Assembly (NCBI GenBank): GCA_030998225.1
Contig: JAPYXD010000680.1
Coordinates: 2,418,001 to 2,482,000 of the forward strand
Reading direction: 5' to 3'
DNA from: Diplolepis rosae
Lineage: Eukaryota; Arthropoda; Insecta; Hymenoptera; Diplolepididae
Length of the DNA stretch: 64,000 nucleotides
Part shown: positions 12,005 through 22,100 of the stretch, piece by piece
Numbering within the stretch: the stretch's first letter is position 1
Layout of the letters: each line of letters begins with the position of its first letter
Position numbers and translations under genes: made by a program
The notes under the pieces: generated by a model
Told to the model about the DNA's origin: nothing
Database searches by the model: none
What the model saw: the letters and a program-made list of their open reading frames with translations, nothing else

Positions 12005-12440
12005 GTCCGACATCTAATTTTCCAGTAACAAATTTAAAAAGAATTATGATTTACAAGTTCGGAATTTGAAAAGGAATAAAAGTTCAGAGTCTAATTGAAC
12101 GAGGATTGAAATTTGAATTTTCTAAATAAGAATAAGCAAATATTTATCAAATTCATCTTACTCGACTAGGATGTAAAAGATGTTAAAATGTCCTTATGTC
12201 CCAAGTTTAAACGGAAGAGTCGAGTAAAATAACTCCAACTATTTTTCTCCGTGCACTCGCATACAGAAGTCTATTAAAATTAATAACATTTTTAACAGTG
12301 CAGTTAAAGAAAATGCCGACAACTATTTTTCAACTCTTCACTGAAAAGTACACAAGATTAATGAAAAACGTCAATTAAGAAGTAAACAACTTCAGCCTTA
12401 TCTTAAAATGGATGACAGCCAAAGAAAATTTCGACAACTA

Positions 12441-12656
12441 CAGTCAAGACTCGTTTATACGAGCCAGTCTCGTTTAATGCTAGACGAGAGGGGTTCCCAC
12501 CACCGCAATTATCGGTAAGGTTGGTTTTCAGAGCAAGCAGTGGATTGGTTGTCACCCCAGACCCTGTGTTGCATATACGGCAAAGGTGGGGGTTAAGGAA
12601 CGCTCGGGTCTTGCAATAGACGAGTCTCACGCCTTGCTATAAACGAGTCTCGACTG
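12441..12656. mobile_element. CAGTCAAGACTCG MITE, member 1
   Basis: Starts CAGTCAAGACTCGTTTATA after TA and ends ATAAACGAGTCTCGACTG. Core (GCAAGCAGTGGATTGGTTG, GTTGCATATACGGCAAA) is shared with 54212-54419. Pogo/Tigger-type ends by resemblance. Confidence 0.7.
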
Positions 12657-12658
12657 CA

Positions 12659-12692
12659 TTGTATCAAATGGAAATTTTGTTACAGTTCGGCA
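12659..12692 (+). pseudogene. Relic of the exon 4 acceptor of the protease-homologue family
   Basis: TATCAAATGGAAATTTTGTT followed by ACAGTTCGGCAA matches, with few differences, the end of intron 3 and first codons of exon 4 of gene A (10178-10211). It is cut off by the MITE starting at 12701. A fragment of another family member or a small templated copy. Confidence 0.5.
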
Positions 12693-12700
12693 ATAGTATA

Positions 12701-13170
12701 TTATGTGGCTAGGCGCAGAATGAGGCGCGATCAGTTCTGCGAGCATTTTAAACGAGTCTCGTAACTACCCGAATTGTGTGCATTGGCACATATTCTATTT
12801 TATGTGACTTCGGTGCGTGTACGAGTTTTTATGCGTACACTCGAATCTAATCTAGTATTCATGATGATTCTCGTTCATTTCACTTGATATTTCGCGGCTA
12901 GTTTCGGCCATTTTGATTCTCTCGATTTTGTGTAGAAGTAACGCATTGTAATAGACGCATGCATAGTTCAAATGTACAAGGATTTGTCAGTATGGTGCCA
13001 ACGCTGTACGAAGAAGAGGAAGAATAAGAAGAAGATAACGCTCCGCTATATGGTTATAGGCGCATGCGCAGTTCAAATTTTACATTACATTCCTCTGTAT
13101 CGTAATACACAGCATTACGCTACTATCAACTGTAGCATAAAAACGAGTTTACGCGCCAGAGGCTTATAAA
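12701..13170. mobile_element. MITE family TTAYGTGCC, member 2
   Basis: Starts TTATGTGGCTAGGCGC, ends ACGCGCCAGAGGCTTATAA. Nearly collinear with 1663-2190, including the GAAGAAGAGG tract and GCGCATGCGCAGTTC. Confidence 0.65.
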
Positions 13171-13179
13171 AAATGAAAA

Positions 13180-13510
13180 ATCTCCTTCGAGGCCTGAAGG
13201 CATAACTTAAGGATCCAAAACTATACAAGATACAAAAATCTTAAAAAATTCGATTTTTATGCCAAAATATACGAGATACGGAAAATATTTAAAAAAGACA
13301 AAATTGTTTATTTTAATAAGATCTACAACTTTGATGCTAGTCTTTTTATCATAGGAGTTATATCTTTTGTTTATTAATGTAAAATAATATTTTTAAATGC
13401 AAGTGTGGCTCTAATGTATTTAAAATAAAAATCGAGCGCGAGTATTACGATGGGAATGTTCTCTTATCTTATTACGAAGTCACGTTCTTTGTCCTGTGCA
13501 CTTTGAGCAA
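13180..13510. repeat. Single unit of the 157-bp family plus GAGCGCGAG tail
   Basis: Contains GAGATACGGAAAATATT, AAGATCTACAACTTTGATGC and CATAGGAGTTATATCTTTTG, the phrases of the tandem array at 43470-44420, then AAAATCGAGCGCGAG. The empty target of the retrotransposon at 31950 is inside it (13357-13369). Confidence 0.6.
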
Positions 13511-13639
13511 CACCACTAAAACACCATAACACGGTCCAAGGTCTTCTGATCTCTCTTTACGCGGATGGAAAGGCCCTGCAGATATAATTGATTAAATACC
13601 ACACCATCGCTTACATACTATTGTTGTTTTATTGCAAGG

Positions 13640-14013
13640 TAGGAAACCCGATTTTAATTACTCCTTTATTCACCCATGAAAAAATTAAATCCCATGTCCT
13701 TTACGCCCAAGAAAGTCAATGAATTTCGCAAACTATTTTTGGACTCCGGAAAATTTAGATCCTTATTCACAAATCACAGATCGAATTTCTAGTGTCATAG
13801 AATCGGTAAATAGTTTTTTTCGATTTTTCGATGCCATATATTATCTTTGTGAGTTTGGTATTTCACTTGTCACTTTTCGCGAAACATAAACTCCACCCAG
13901 AACGTGAGCACCGGATTTACTCTTCAGTGTCGGACATAAAGCTCGGCTATGACGAACGACATGTCGCTCGACGTGTAAGAAAATTTATCGTTTTCTTGCT
14001 CGATTGTCTGTGA
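13640..14013 (+). other. Unrecognised conserved open segment downstream of gene A
   Basis: Open frames overlap here and in copy 2 (33642-33938), where one 98-aa frame is uninterrupted. The last part (LHPEREHRIYS to FIVFLLDCL) is conserved between copies and is followed by GTGAGT (copy 1) or GTAAGT (copy 2), a good donor. A T-run length difference (7 versus 9) changes the frame between copies. It could be an exon or a pseudogene fragment of an unrelated gene; I do not recognise the family. Confidence 0.25.
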
Positions 14014-14199
14014 GTATCACTCTCCCATTTGTAGTGATTAGAATCCGTGAAGACCTAATGCTCTATGCTCATTGCGAAAGCACCATTGTATGTTGATTTG
14101 TACTTATGAATTGGCCTAGAAATTGCATATGCGATGAAGAATAATTATTATTATGTCATTATTAGTAGACAAGGGAATAATCCTATGAACTCAGAGAGT

Positions 14200-14540
14200 C
14201 TATGAAGGTAATTAGAATGACGAACTATCCAGTCTGTCCTTCTGAGAAGCTTTTGGTACATTACTTCGAAAGATTTATAGGAAGTCTTTCGATGACGAAT
14301 GCTTGACTTATGCAAATAACTTCGTGAGATCCTGCATCCTTACAAAACATAGAAGATCACATTTCTAACTTTCATTAAATTTCACTGATTTTTGTTGGGA
14401 AGAAAAGATCCTTATAGTTGTTGCTGCTAATGGAGAAGATTATTGTGAAATTATCTTAGCCCAGAAATACGAGATCATTTAATATCGGCGGTGCATCTAA
14501 AGTAACTTTTAAGGTTCGCATTTCTATTTAAATCTTTTGG
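14200..14540. other. No gene seen
   Basis: Unique AT-rich DNA conserved between the duplicate copies (34140-34465); nothing recognised. Confidence 0.5.
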
Positions 14541-14546
14541 ATAATA

Positions 14547-15140
14547 AAGGGTTTCCCAATAGGGGTGATATGATTTTGAATGTCCCTATCGGGCTCATTT
14601 GAACTGAAATTTTTGACGTCTGCTGTCAGTTGTCATCAGTAAGGTTTGCCATTTAATCATGAGTAGTTTCACGCTTCCACAACGTTTGGAAATTGTCCAA
14701 TTAATTTATCAAAATTCGAGAAGTTTTGTCGGTGTTCAAAGAGCATATCGTGCAAAATATGGTCGTCATTCTGCTCCATCCGCGCTCTCAATTCGTCGAA
14801 TAATCGATAAGTTGGAGAGTGAATTTACTCTATTGGCCTGCATCCCTATAAGATGATTCTGGCCCAAGAACTGAAGCCTAATGACCATCGTTTGCGTCGG
14901 GAGTTCGCGGATTGGGCTCTGGAATCAATTGAAAATGATCCCAATTTTCATCAAAAAATCATCTTTTCTGATGAGGCGCATTTTTGGCTCAAGTCTCGGG
15001 GGACATTTGCCCGATATATTGTTTAAATCATAAATGGCATAGAATATCCAATATAATAAAAAAGATTTCGATCAATTCCGAATGAATATTCAGTGTTTTT
15101 TTTCAATTTCAAAACACATTACCCTTATTGGAAAACCCTT
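14547..15140 (+). mobile_element. AAGGGTTTCCC transposon, copy 1 insertion, deleted
   Basis: Ends AAGGGTTTCCCAATAGGGGT and inverted GGAAAACCCTT, with TA on both sides. Codes on the plus strand the start of a transposase (14659-14856: LPQRLEIVQLIYQNSRSFVG), then an internal deletion, then a later piece with IIFSDEAHFWL. The matching site in copy 2 (TA at 34470-34471) is empty. Confidence 0.85.
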
Positions 15141-15499
15141 TATTTTAGTAATGTATGCACATTTCAAGAAGAAATCTTCTCTAGAAAGATACAAAGATTT
15201 CTTTGGTTATTCGAGATAATAATGCGCACTTGTTAATGTTCTGTTATTTTTTAAATCGTTGTTAAAGAGGAGAGGAGTTGATAGGAATGTGAACACAAAT
15301 TACGATAAAAATACATACAGACATTTTCAAGAAAACTAAACTAAATTAGATCAAAATTATTTGTAAAAAATGACTGAAAATGCACAAACAATTTTTTTGA
15401 AAAGTTAAATAAAAATGACATGTGAATAGTATTCGGAATAACTAACAAACACGTATCTTGTATTAATTTACATATATTTTTCGTTTCAATTCCAAAAAA

Positions 15500-15900
15500 T
15501 ACGATTAAAATTCAAAAATTCAATTTTTTAGACAAAATATGTGAGATAAAAAAAAACGTTTAGATGGAAAACTGTTTGCTTAAATAAGGTCTACAAATTC
15601 TCATTAAGACATTTCGGGACAGGATGTATATTTTATGTTTTGATTTTTAATATTAAAAAAATTCGATTTTTTTCACCAAAATATGTGAGATACGAAATAA
15701 GCGTTGTTCTGCAAAATCGTTTTCTTAAATAAAGTCTACGATTGTTTTTTCTTTTTGAGAGATTTGAAGAAAATAAATTATTTTAACCATGTAATTTATT
15801 AAAAAGTTACTGAAATGTATATAGAAAATCGAGCGCGAAGCGCGAGTGTCATGATGAGAATGTGTTCCTTAAGGCTGATAGAGCCTAAAGTAAATTGAAT
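15500..15900. repeat. 157-bp family units plus GAGCGCGAAGCGCG tail
   Basis: Two diverged units (GACAAAATATGTGAGATA, AAATAAGGTCTAC) followed by ATCGAGCGCGAAGCGCGAG and TGTGTTCCTTAAGGCTGAT. Nearly the same block occurs at 56340-56760 and 63110-63400. Confidence 0.65.
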
Positions 15901-16299
15901 TTCCTGTTTCACTTAAACTGAAAAAGAAACTTAGTGAATTTGAGAAAAAGACTAATTTATATCATCTTTAATATCATTAAATTGGTTTGAGCTTCAGTAT
16001 TAAATTATAAGAAATAAACGTAAACGTATGCGAAGAGCACAAGACCGAGTGCGAAGCGCGACGTTCAAAAATTCCGGAGCGCGCCCCTCAACTTTTATTA
16101 AATTCGTTTTTCATAATTTTTCTACGAACAAAACTTTGGCTAGTTTTCGGCGTCTTTCTGGCCATCCAATGATAATTCAATATCAAAAATATAAGTTCGG
16201 GAAGGCTCAAATTCTTTCAAGTGATTTGCCTTTGTCACACAAAATTTTGTAGTGTAAAAGAAGTCTTTGGCGGTCAGAGCGAAACATTTTTTGAGATTA

Positions 16300-17866
16300 A
16301 ATATAATTTTTTTTTCGACGAAACATTTTTTTTTGCCTTTTTACTTCGAAAATAATCGACACGTATTTTTTTTTAATGTGATACTTGAAAATTTCGAGAT
16401 ATAATTTTTTTAAGTTTGGCACTTGGGAAAAATTTTTTTTTTCTAACAGCTCACTGTAAAAGCAGTTTTGAATATAAAATGAAACCCTTGCACTTGAAAT
16501 GCGCGAAAGAGTACAAGTTTCATAAAAGTTATAGCACACAATTCGTTGGTTTTTTTGTAACAACAATATAGTACATTTTTATAAACAATTAAATTTTCTT
16601 TTAATTTGGAACTAATTTCTTTCCGATTTTTTTGTTTCTAAATCTTTTTTGAAGTTTTTTCAATATGCAGGCAAAATTTTGGAATGGAAAAATGAAACCT
16701 GTAGTTGTAATTAATTTATAAAATCTGTCCCGCGCGTTGCAACGAGCGAGCTCGCACGCTGCAACTACGCTTAAGCTTGATTAGGCATGCTCGGAATCTA
16801 AGCACGTGTGGCAGTGAATGCAGTGACCGCTGTTTTAGTTTTCTGTGAAAGTTCCTCAAGTGTTCACCTATTTCAAATTAATACAGAAATGCCAAGTTCT
16901 CGATTTAAACATGTCTGCTGCAATCCGTTTAATAAAAAAAATCATAGTGGAAAAAAGCAAAACAAAATTTGCGTTGCGTTTCGTCCTCGATACTTGAAAA
17001 ATTGAAAATTTTCAAACCGGATAATGTTTTGTGTACACAATGCAGAATAGAAGCAAATGAAATGCAGATGGAAGATTTTTGTTGTAAGTACATTCAAACT
17101 TGTGCGTAGACTATTTCAAAACGAATTATTAGTTATAATGAGGAATTGATGAGTGAAGTTTTACGATAAAATTACTCTAAATGATACACTTAAGACGCCA
17201 ATTTTTATTTTGCTTTTTTCCACTATGATTTTTATTATTAAACGGATTGCAGCAGACATGTTTAAATCGAGAGCTTGGCATTTCTGTGTTAATTTGAAAT
17301 AGGTGAACACTTGAGGAACATTCACAGAAAACTAAAACAGCGGTCACTGCATTCACCGCCACACGTGCTTCGAGTCCGAACATGCCTAATCAATCTTAAG
17401 CGTAGTTGCAGTGTGCGAGCTCGCTCGTTGCAACGCTTGGGACAGATTTTATAAATTTATTACACCTACAGGTTTCATTTTTCCATTCAAAAATTTTGCC
17501 TGCACATTGAAAAAACTTCAACAAAGATTTAGAAACAAAAAAATCGGAAAGAAATTAGTTTCAAATTAAAAAAAAAATTTAATTGTTTATAAAAATGTAC
17601 TATATTGTTGTTACAAAAAAAACAACGAAATGTGTGCTATAACTTTTTTGAAAGCTTGTACTCTTTCGCGCATTTCAAGCGCAAGGGTTACATTTTATAT
17701 TCAAAACTGCTTTTACAGTGAGCTGTTAGAAAAAAAAATTTTTTCCGAGTGCCAAACTTAAAAAAATTATATCTCGAAATTTTCAAGTATCACATTAAAA
17801 AAAAAATACGTGTCGATTATTTTCGAAGTAAAAAGGCAAAAAAAAAGTGTATCGTCGAAAAAAATT
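16300..17866. repeat. Foldback element with CCNPF coding remnant in both arms
   Basis: Arms 16300-16972 and about 17200-17866 are inverted copies around a 230-bp spacer. Both arms keep a frame with MPSSRFKHVCCNPFN and NHSGKKQNK (plus at about 16890, minus at about 17250), resembling the Cys-rich N-terminus of some insect transposon proteins. Past the spacer the frame decays. Located between the two duplicate copies. Confidence 0.8.
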
Positions 17867-18093
17867 TTTTACTGTAAATCTCCCATGAAATGACCCATAT
17901 GTAGAATTATTATGTTATGTAAAATTCATTTCTTGAGCGTCAGATTCCTTTTCCTTGAAGAAGTTCACATATATTAAATAAATTTGTTAGTTCGCAATAA
18001 TTAACAATTGTGCACCTCCTTTTTGACCATTAGAAATCAAGAATTTCAACAATCCCCGCTGAATCCTCGAAATTATTGAGGACAACTGTACAT

Positions 18094-19048
18094 CAGTGAT
18101 CCCAGAACGTGGGAGCTGGCGGCCCCCACCACAATCCCATGTGGGAGCACACACAATAAAGCGCGCCGTGTCGGTGTGTCCCCACTTCCTCGCTTCGATT
18201 TCACGCTGTCGGCTGTTGAGCCAAGATCGAAAATCATGTTTCTGTCGACTTTGTGTCCAAGTGGCGCGAAGCAAACGATAAATTTAAAATAAAGTAATAT
18301 ATCATTTAAGATATTACCTTTCTTTCTCAGATATTTAAAAAAAAGTTCACCTAAAAGAAATATCTTAACATTTTATTTTAAAGTTTAGGATGATTTAAAC
18401 ACTTAAAAAATCATTTTCTATTGAAATTTAAGGTCAATAAAATTTCAAAGTTTCAAAAAAAAATATCAATTTCAATATTTTTTAGCTATGCAAGTCAAAT
18501 AATTGAATTAGAAAATTATTATATATTAAGAAATGATAAAATATGATATTGGAGTTTATAAAAAAAAATATTAAAATACTTGAGGAATACATAAATTATA
18601 TCTAATTATACACTCGAAATTATACAGTAGAGTTTCCTCTCTGGTATAAGTCAACATTGAAAAAAATTTCATTCAAATAAAATACTCTGAAAACTTTTTG
18701 AAATACGTAATATTATTCACATATGAATTTCATTATAACACTGTGAATAAAAGGTTTCGGTATTCAGAAAAACCAAAATTACATCTAAATTTGCATACGA
18801 AATTTCACTTTACTATTTCTCCTATTTAAAATACAAATATAAAATATTTTGGACAAACTTTTCAATCGTTTTCGTAACTCTGATTATTCAAAGCTCTATT
18901 GCTCTACAAAGAAATCTTATGATAGTCGACAAAAAGATAATTTTTGATCGTGGCTTAACAGCCGAAAGTGTGAAATCGAAGCGAGGAAGTGGGGACACAC
19001 CCACACGGCGCGCTTAATTATGTGAGCTCCAACGTTCTGGGATTACTG
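18094..19048. mobile_element. Non-autonomous hAT-type element
   Basis: Starts CAGTGATCCCAGAACGTGGG and ends with the inverted form CGTTCTGGGATTACTG. Flanks CTGTACAT (18086-18093) and CTGTGCAT (19049-19056) form an 8-bp target duplication with one change, typical of hAT. The terminal repeats extend about 130 bp (CTTCCTCGCTTCGATTTCAC and its inverse). No transposase frame. It ends about 120 bp upstream of the start codon of gene B. Confidence 0.8.
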
Positions 19049-19056
19049 CTGTGCAT

Positions 19057-19176
19057 ATTTTTACAGAAAACAATAGCTAGATTATAGACAAGTATGCATA
19101 ACTGATAAAATCTATGAAGTGAAAAATCATCCGTATACGACGCAGTAAAGTGAGTGAGATATTTTCAGAAGTGAAA
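19057..19176 (+). promoter_or_regulatory. Upstream region of gene B
   Basis: Short interval between the hAT-type element and ATG 19177. No convincing TATA box or initiator is seen; AAATGTGG gives a weak start context (AAA before ATG). Core promoter must lie here or within the transposon end. Confidence 0.3.
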
Positions 19177-22100
19177 ATGTGGAACGTGGTTGCTCTTCTA
19201 TTCTATGTCTTCATAACCATTGCCAATTCATTAGGTGACTATATTTTTTCATGATAATACTTTGTTTTCTTTTATATTATTATATGCTCTATGTCTAAAT
19301 GTGGTATTTGTGTGTGTGTTTATAATAAAGATGCTATGTGCTTTGTACTTTGCTAAAACTGGAAACCAGTCTTTCCATATAGCACGAGAATTTTCAGCAC
19401 TTTAGGTATCAAACATTTTCAATTATTATTTTAATGTAAATTTGATACGGATTTAAAAAATTGCTCTTTGGTAAAAAAGTATTTAGTTCTTATCAATCTT
19501 TATTAATTACATGGAGACTGTGTAGTGTGCATGTAAAACGTGCAAAGAAAATTATTAGGTGTACAAATAAGTTTTGAGGGTTTTCTTGGTGATTTTGAAG
19601 CTTTATTCAGAGAAATTGGTACAATGTATGTTATTCAAAGTATTGCCTATCTCTTTCTACTACCTTTGGCCATCTTTATGGCAGTATACGGATATCGCGT
19701 TAAAAACGCGTGTCCAGATTTGACACGCGAACGTTACGCACGCAACGCCAACACAGCACTTACGTGTGAATGGTTGCGCGCGCAGCGTAGTGCGCCTGCT
19801 GTTCGCAGTGGTTTTCTGAGTTCTCTCTGGTTGAAGGCTCCTTGTACCTACAGCTGATATTGCATGCGCGAGGAATCACATGTACGCACTGTTAGCTAAA
19901 CTTGCGTAAGTTCAATTGCTATATGAAACTCAACAGTGTGTGGGAGCACTGCTTACAAATTGACAGCTTGCTTGGTTTTTATGTTTCTTTCGACTCTACT
20001 GGATTCCGTGCAAAAGAGGCGCGAAAGAGATGCCAAATTCAAAATGACAGGAGATATAATTTGAAAACTTAACCATAAAATCAAAATTTTATAATGTGTA
20101 AAATCTTTTACATGACTGTTTCAAAGAACAAGTGTTAATTACGGGGTTCAATATTAAAGCAAGTTTAGTATATTATGTGCCTAGGCACACAATGAGGGTG
20201 ATTGCGTGACGAGCGACAATGTTCGCAGGAGATCGAAGCCAAGGCGTAGTCGAGGCGTAGGTGAGGCATAGTCGACTATAATGCGCATGCGCAGTTCAAT
20301 TTCTATATTGTATTCCTCTGTAACGGAATATACAACATTGCTTTACTCTCAGCTGTAACGGAAAAACGAGTTTCCGCGGCTGAGGCACATAAAAAATCTT
20401 TTTCACACTTTTATATTAGAATTTTCATTAAAACATGTTACATATTTAGAAATTTTCTTTCCAAATAACTGATTTTTAAATTTGTAAATTTTACTATATA
20501 TTATAAAACTATTAAGATGTAATTTTGTATGTACAGATAATGCGTGTGCGAGAATTCACACATACGCACTGTCAGTTGAAGTTATGTAAGGTTGATCGCT
20601 ATATTAAATCAAAGAGTGTATTGGAGAACTGCTAACAAATTTTCATCATGGTCAGATTTTATGTTTCTCTCGATTCCATAGATAAAAGGCGCGAAAAAAT
20701 TATCCTTTTTTTTTAAATAAAGGGTTTCCCAATAAGGGTGATATGTTTTGAAATTGAAAAAAAACACTGAATATTCATTCGGAATTGATCGAAATCTTTT
20801 TTATTATATTGGATATTCTATGCCATTTATGATTTAAACAATATATCGGCCAAATGTCCCCCGATACTTGAGCCAAAAATGCGCCTCATCAGAAAAGATG
20901 ATTTTTTTATGAAAATTGGGATCATTTTCAATTGATTCCAGAGCCCAATCCGCGAACTCCCGACGCAAACGATGGTCATTAGGCTTCAGTTCTTGTGCCA
21001 GAATGATCTTATAGGGATGCAGGCCAAGATCCAATCGCAAAATACGCCAGGTAGTCATCCTGGATAGGCCCAATTCCTGAGATCGGCGTGGCACGGACAA
21101 TTCACGGTTTTCCTCGATACTGGCCTGTACGGTGGCTATATTCTGTGTAGAACGTGCGGTACGCATACGATTTTTAGGCTTAGTATCCAATAGAGTAAAT
21201 TCACTCTCCAACTTATCGATTATTCGACGAATTGAGAGCGCGGATGGAGCAGAATGACGACCATATTTTGCACGATATGCTCTTTGAACACCGACAAAAC
21301 TTCTCGAATTTTGATAAAATAATTGGACAATTTCCAAACGTTGTGGAAGCATGAAACTACTCATGATTAAATGGCAAACCTTACTGATCACAACTGACAG
21401 CAGACGTCAAAAATTTCAGTTCAAATGAGCCCGATAGGGACATTCAAAATCATATCACCCCTATTGGGAAACCCTTTATTTTGAAAAGTATTCACGTGAA
21501 ATAAATATGTGAAAGATTTTATATAATTTTGGGATGTTTTAAATACTCAAAAAATTTTTCAATAAAAATTGATATCATTAAATGCATTATATAACCTATA
21601 AGAAATGTTCACAAGCCCAACTTTTACTTTGTTTTTTACATTTTTTTGACGTAATATTATTCACACATGAATTTTATTATAACACTGTGAATAAAAGGTT
21701 TCAGTATTCAAAAAACCAAAATAACATCTAAATTTGCATACGAAATTACACTTTACGATTTCTCTTGTATAAAATACAAATATAAAATATTTTGGAAAAA
21801 CTTTCCAATTGCTTTCGTAACTTTGATTATTCAAAGCTATATTGATCTGCAAAGAAATCTTATAATAGTTGACAGAATAGTAGATTGTGTACCAAGGGCG
21901 GCATGGTGGCGATTGTGACGAAGCGGGTGGTATGAACATTTTGCCCGATTGCGTCGCCGAGGCGCAATTGGCTGGATGCCGCTCTACGCGTAAGCATGCA
22001 ATACGACCTTTTCCGCTCGCTTGGACACAATAGTACATTGTGCAACTAGGGAAAAAAAAATTTATTTTGCGAGTGTGAAGTTTGATGCCCGAGTAAAGCG

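Larger units (their letters stand above)
1..15470 (+). repeat. Segmental duplication, copy 1
   Basis: Collinear with 19229-34741 in the same orientation. Base 1 corresponds to base 19229; identity ends abruptly after TATTAATTTA at 15470. It contains gene A, its introns and about 4.8 kb downstream. The left end is outside the window. Differences from copy 2 are mainly transposon-sized indels plus the concentrated coding changes in exons 2, 4 and 5. Confidence 0.9.

Noticed and set aside
13640..13960. Resemblance to the peroxisomal protein PEX11 (FRKLFLDSGKF and FFDAIYYLCEFG phrases)
   Set aside because: The two phrases are in different frames and the spacing does not fit the family; too weak to name.
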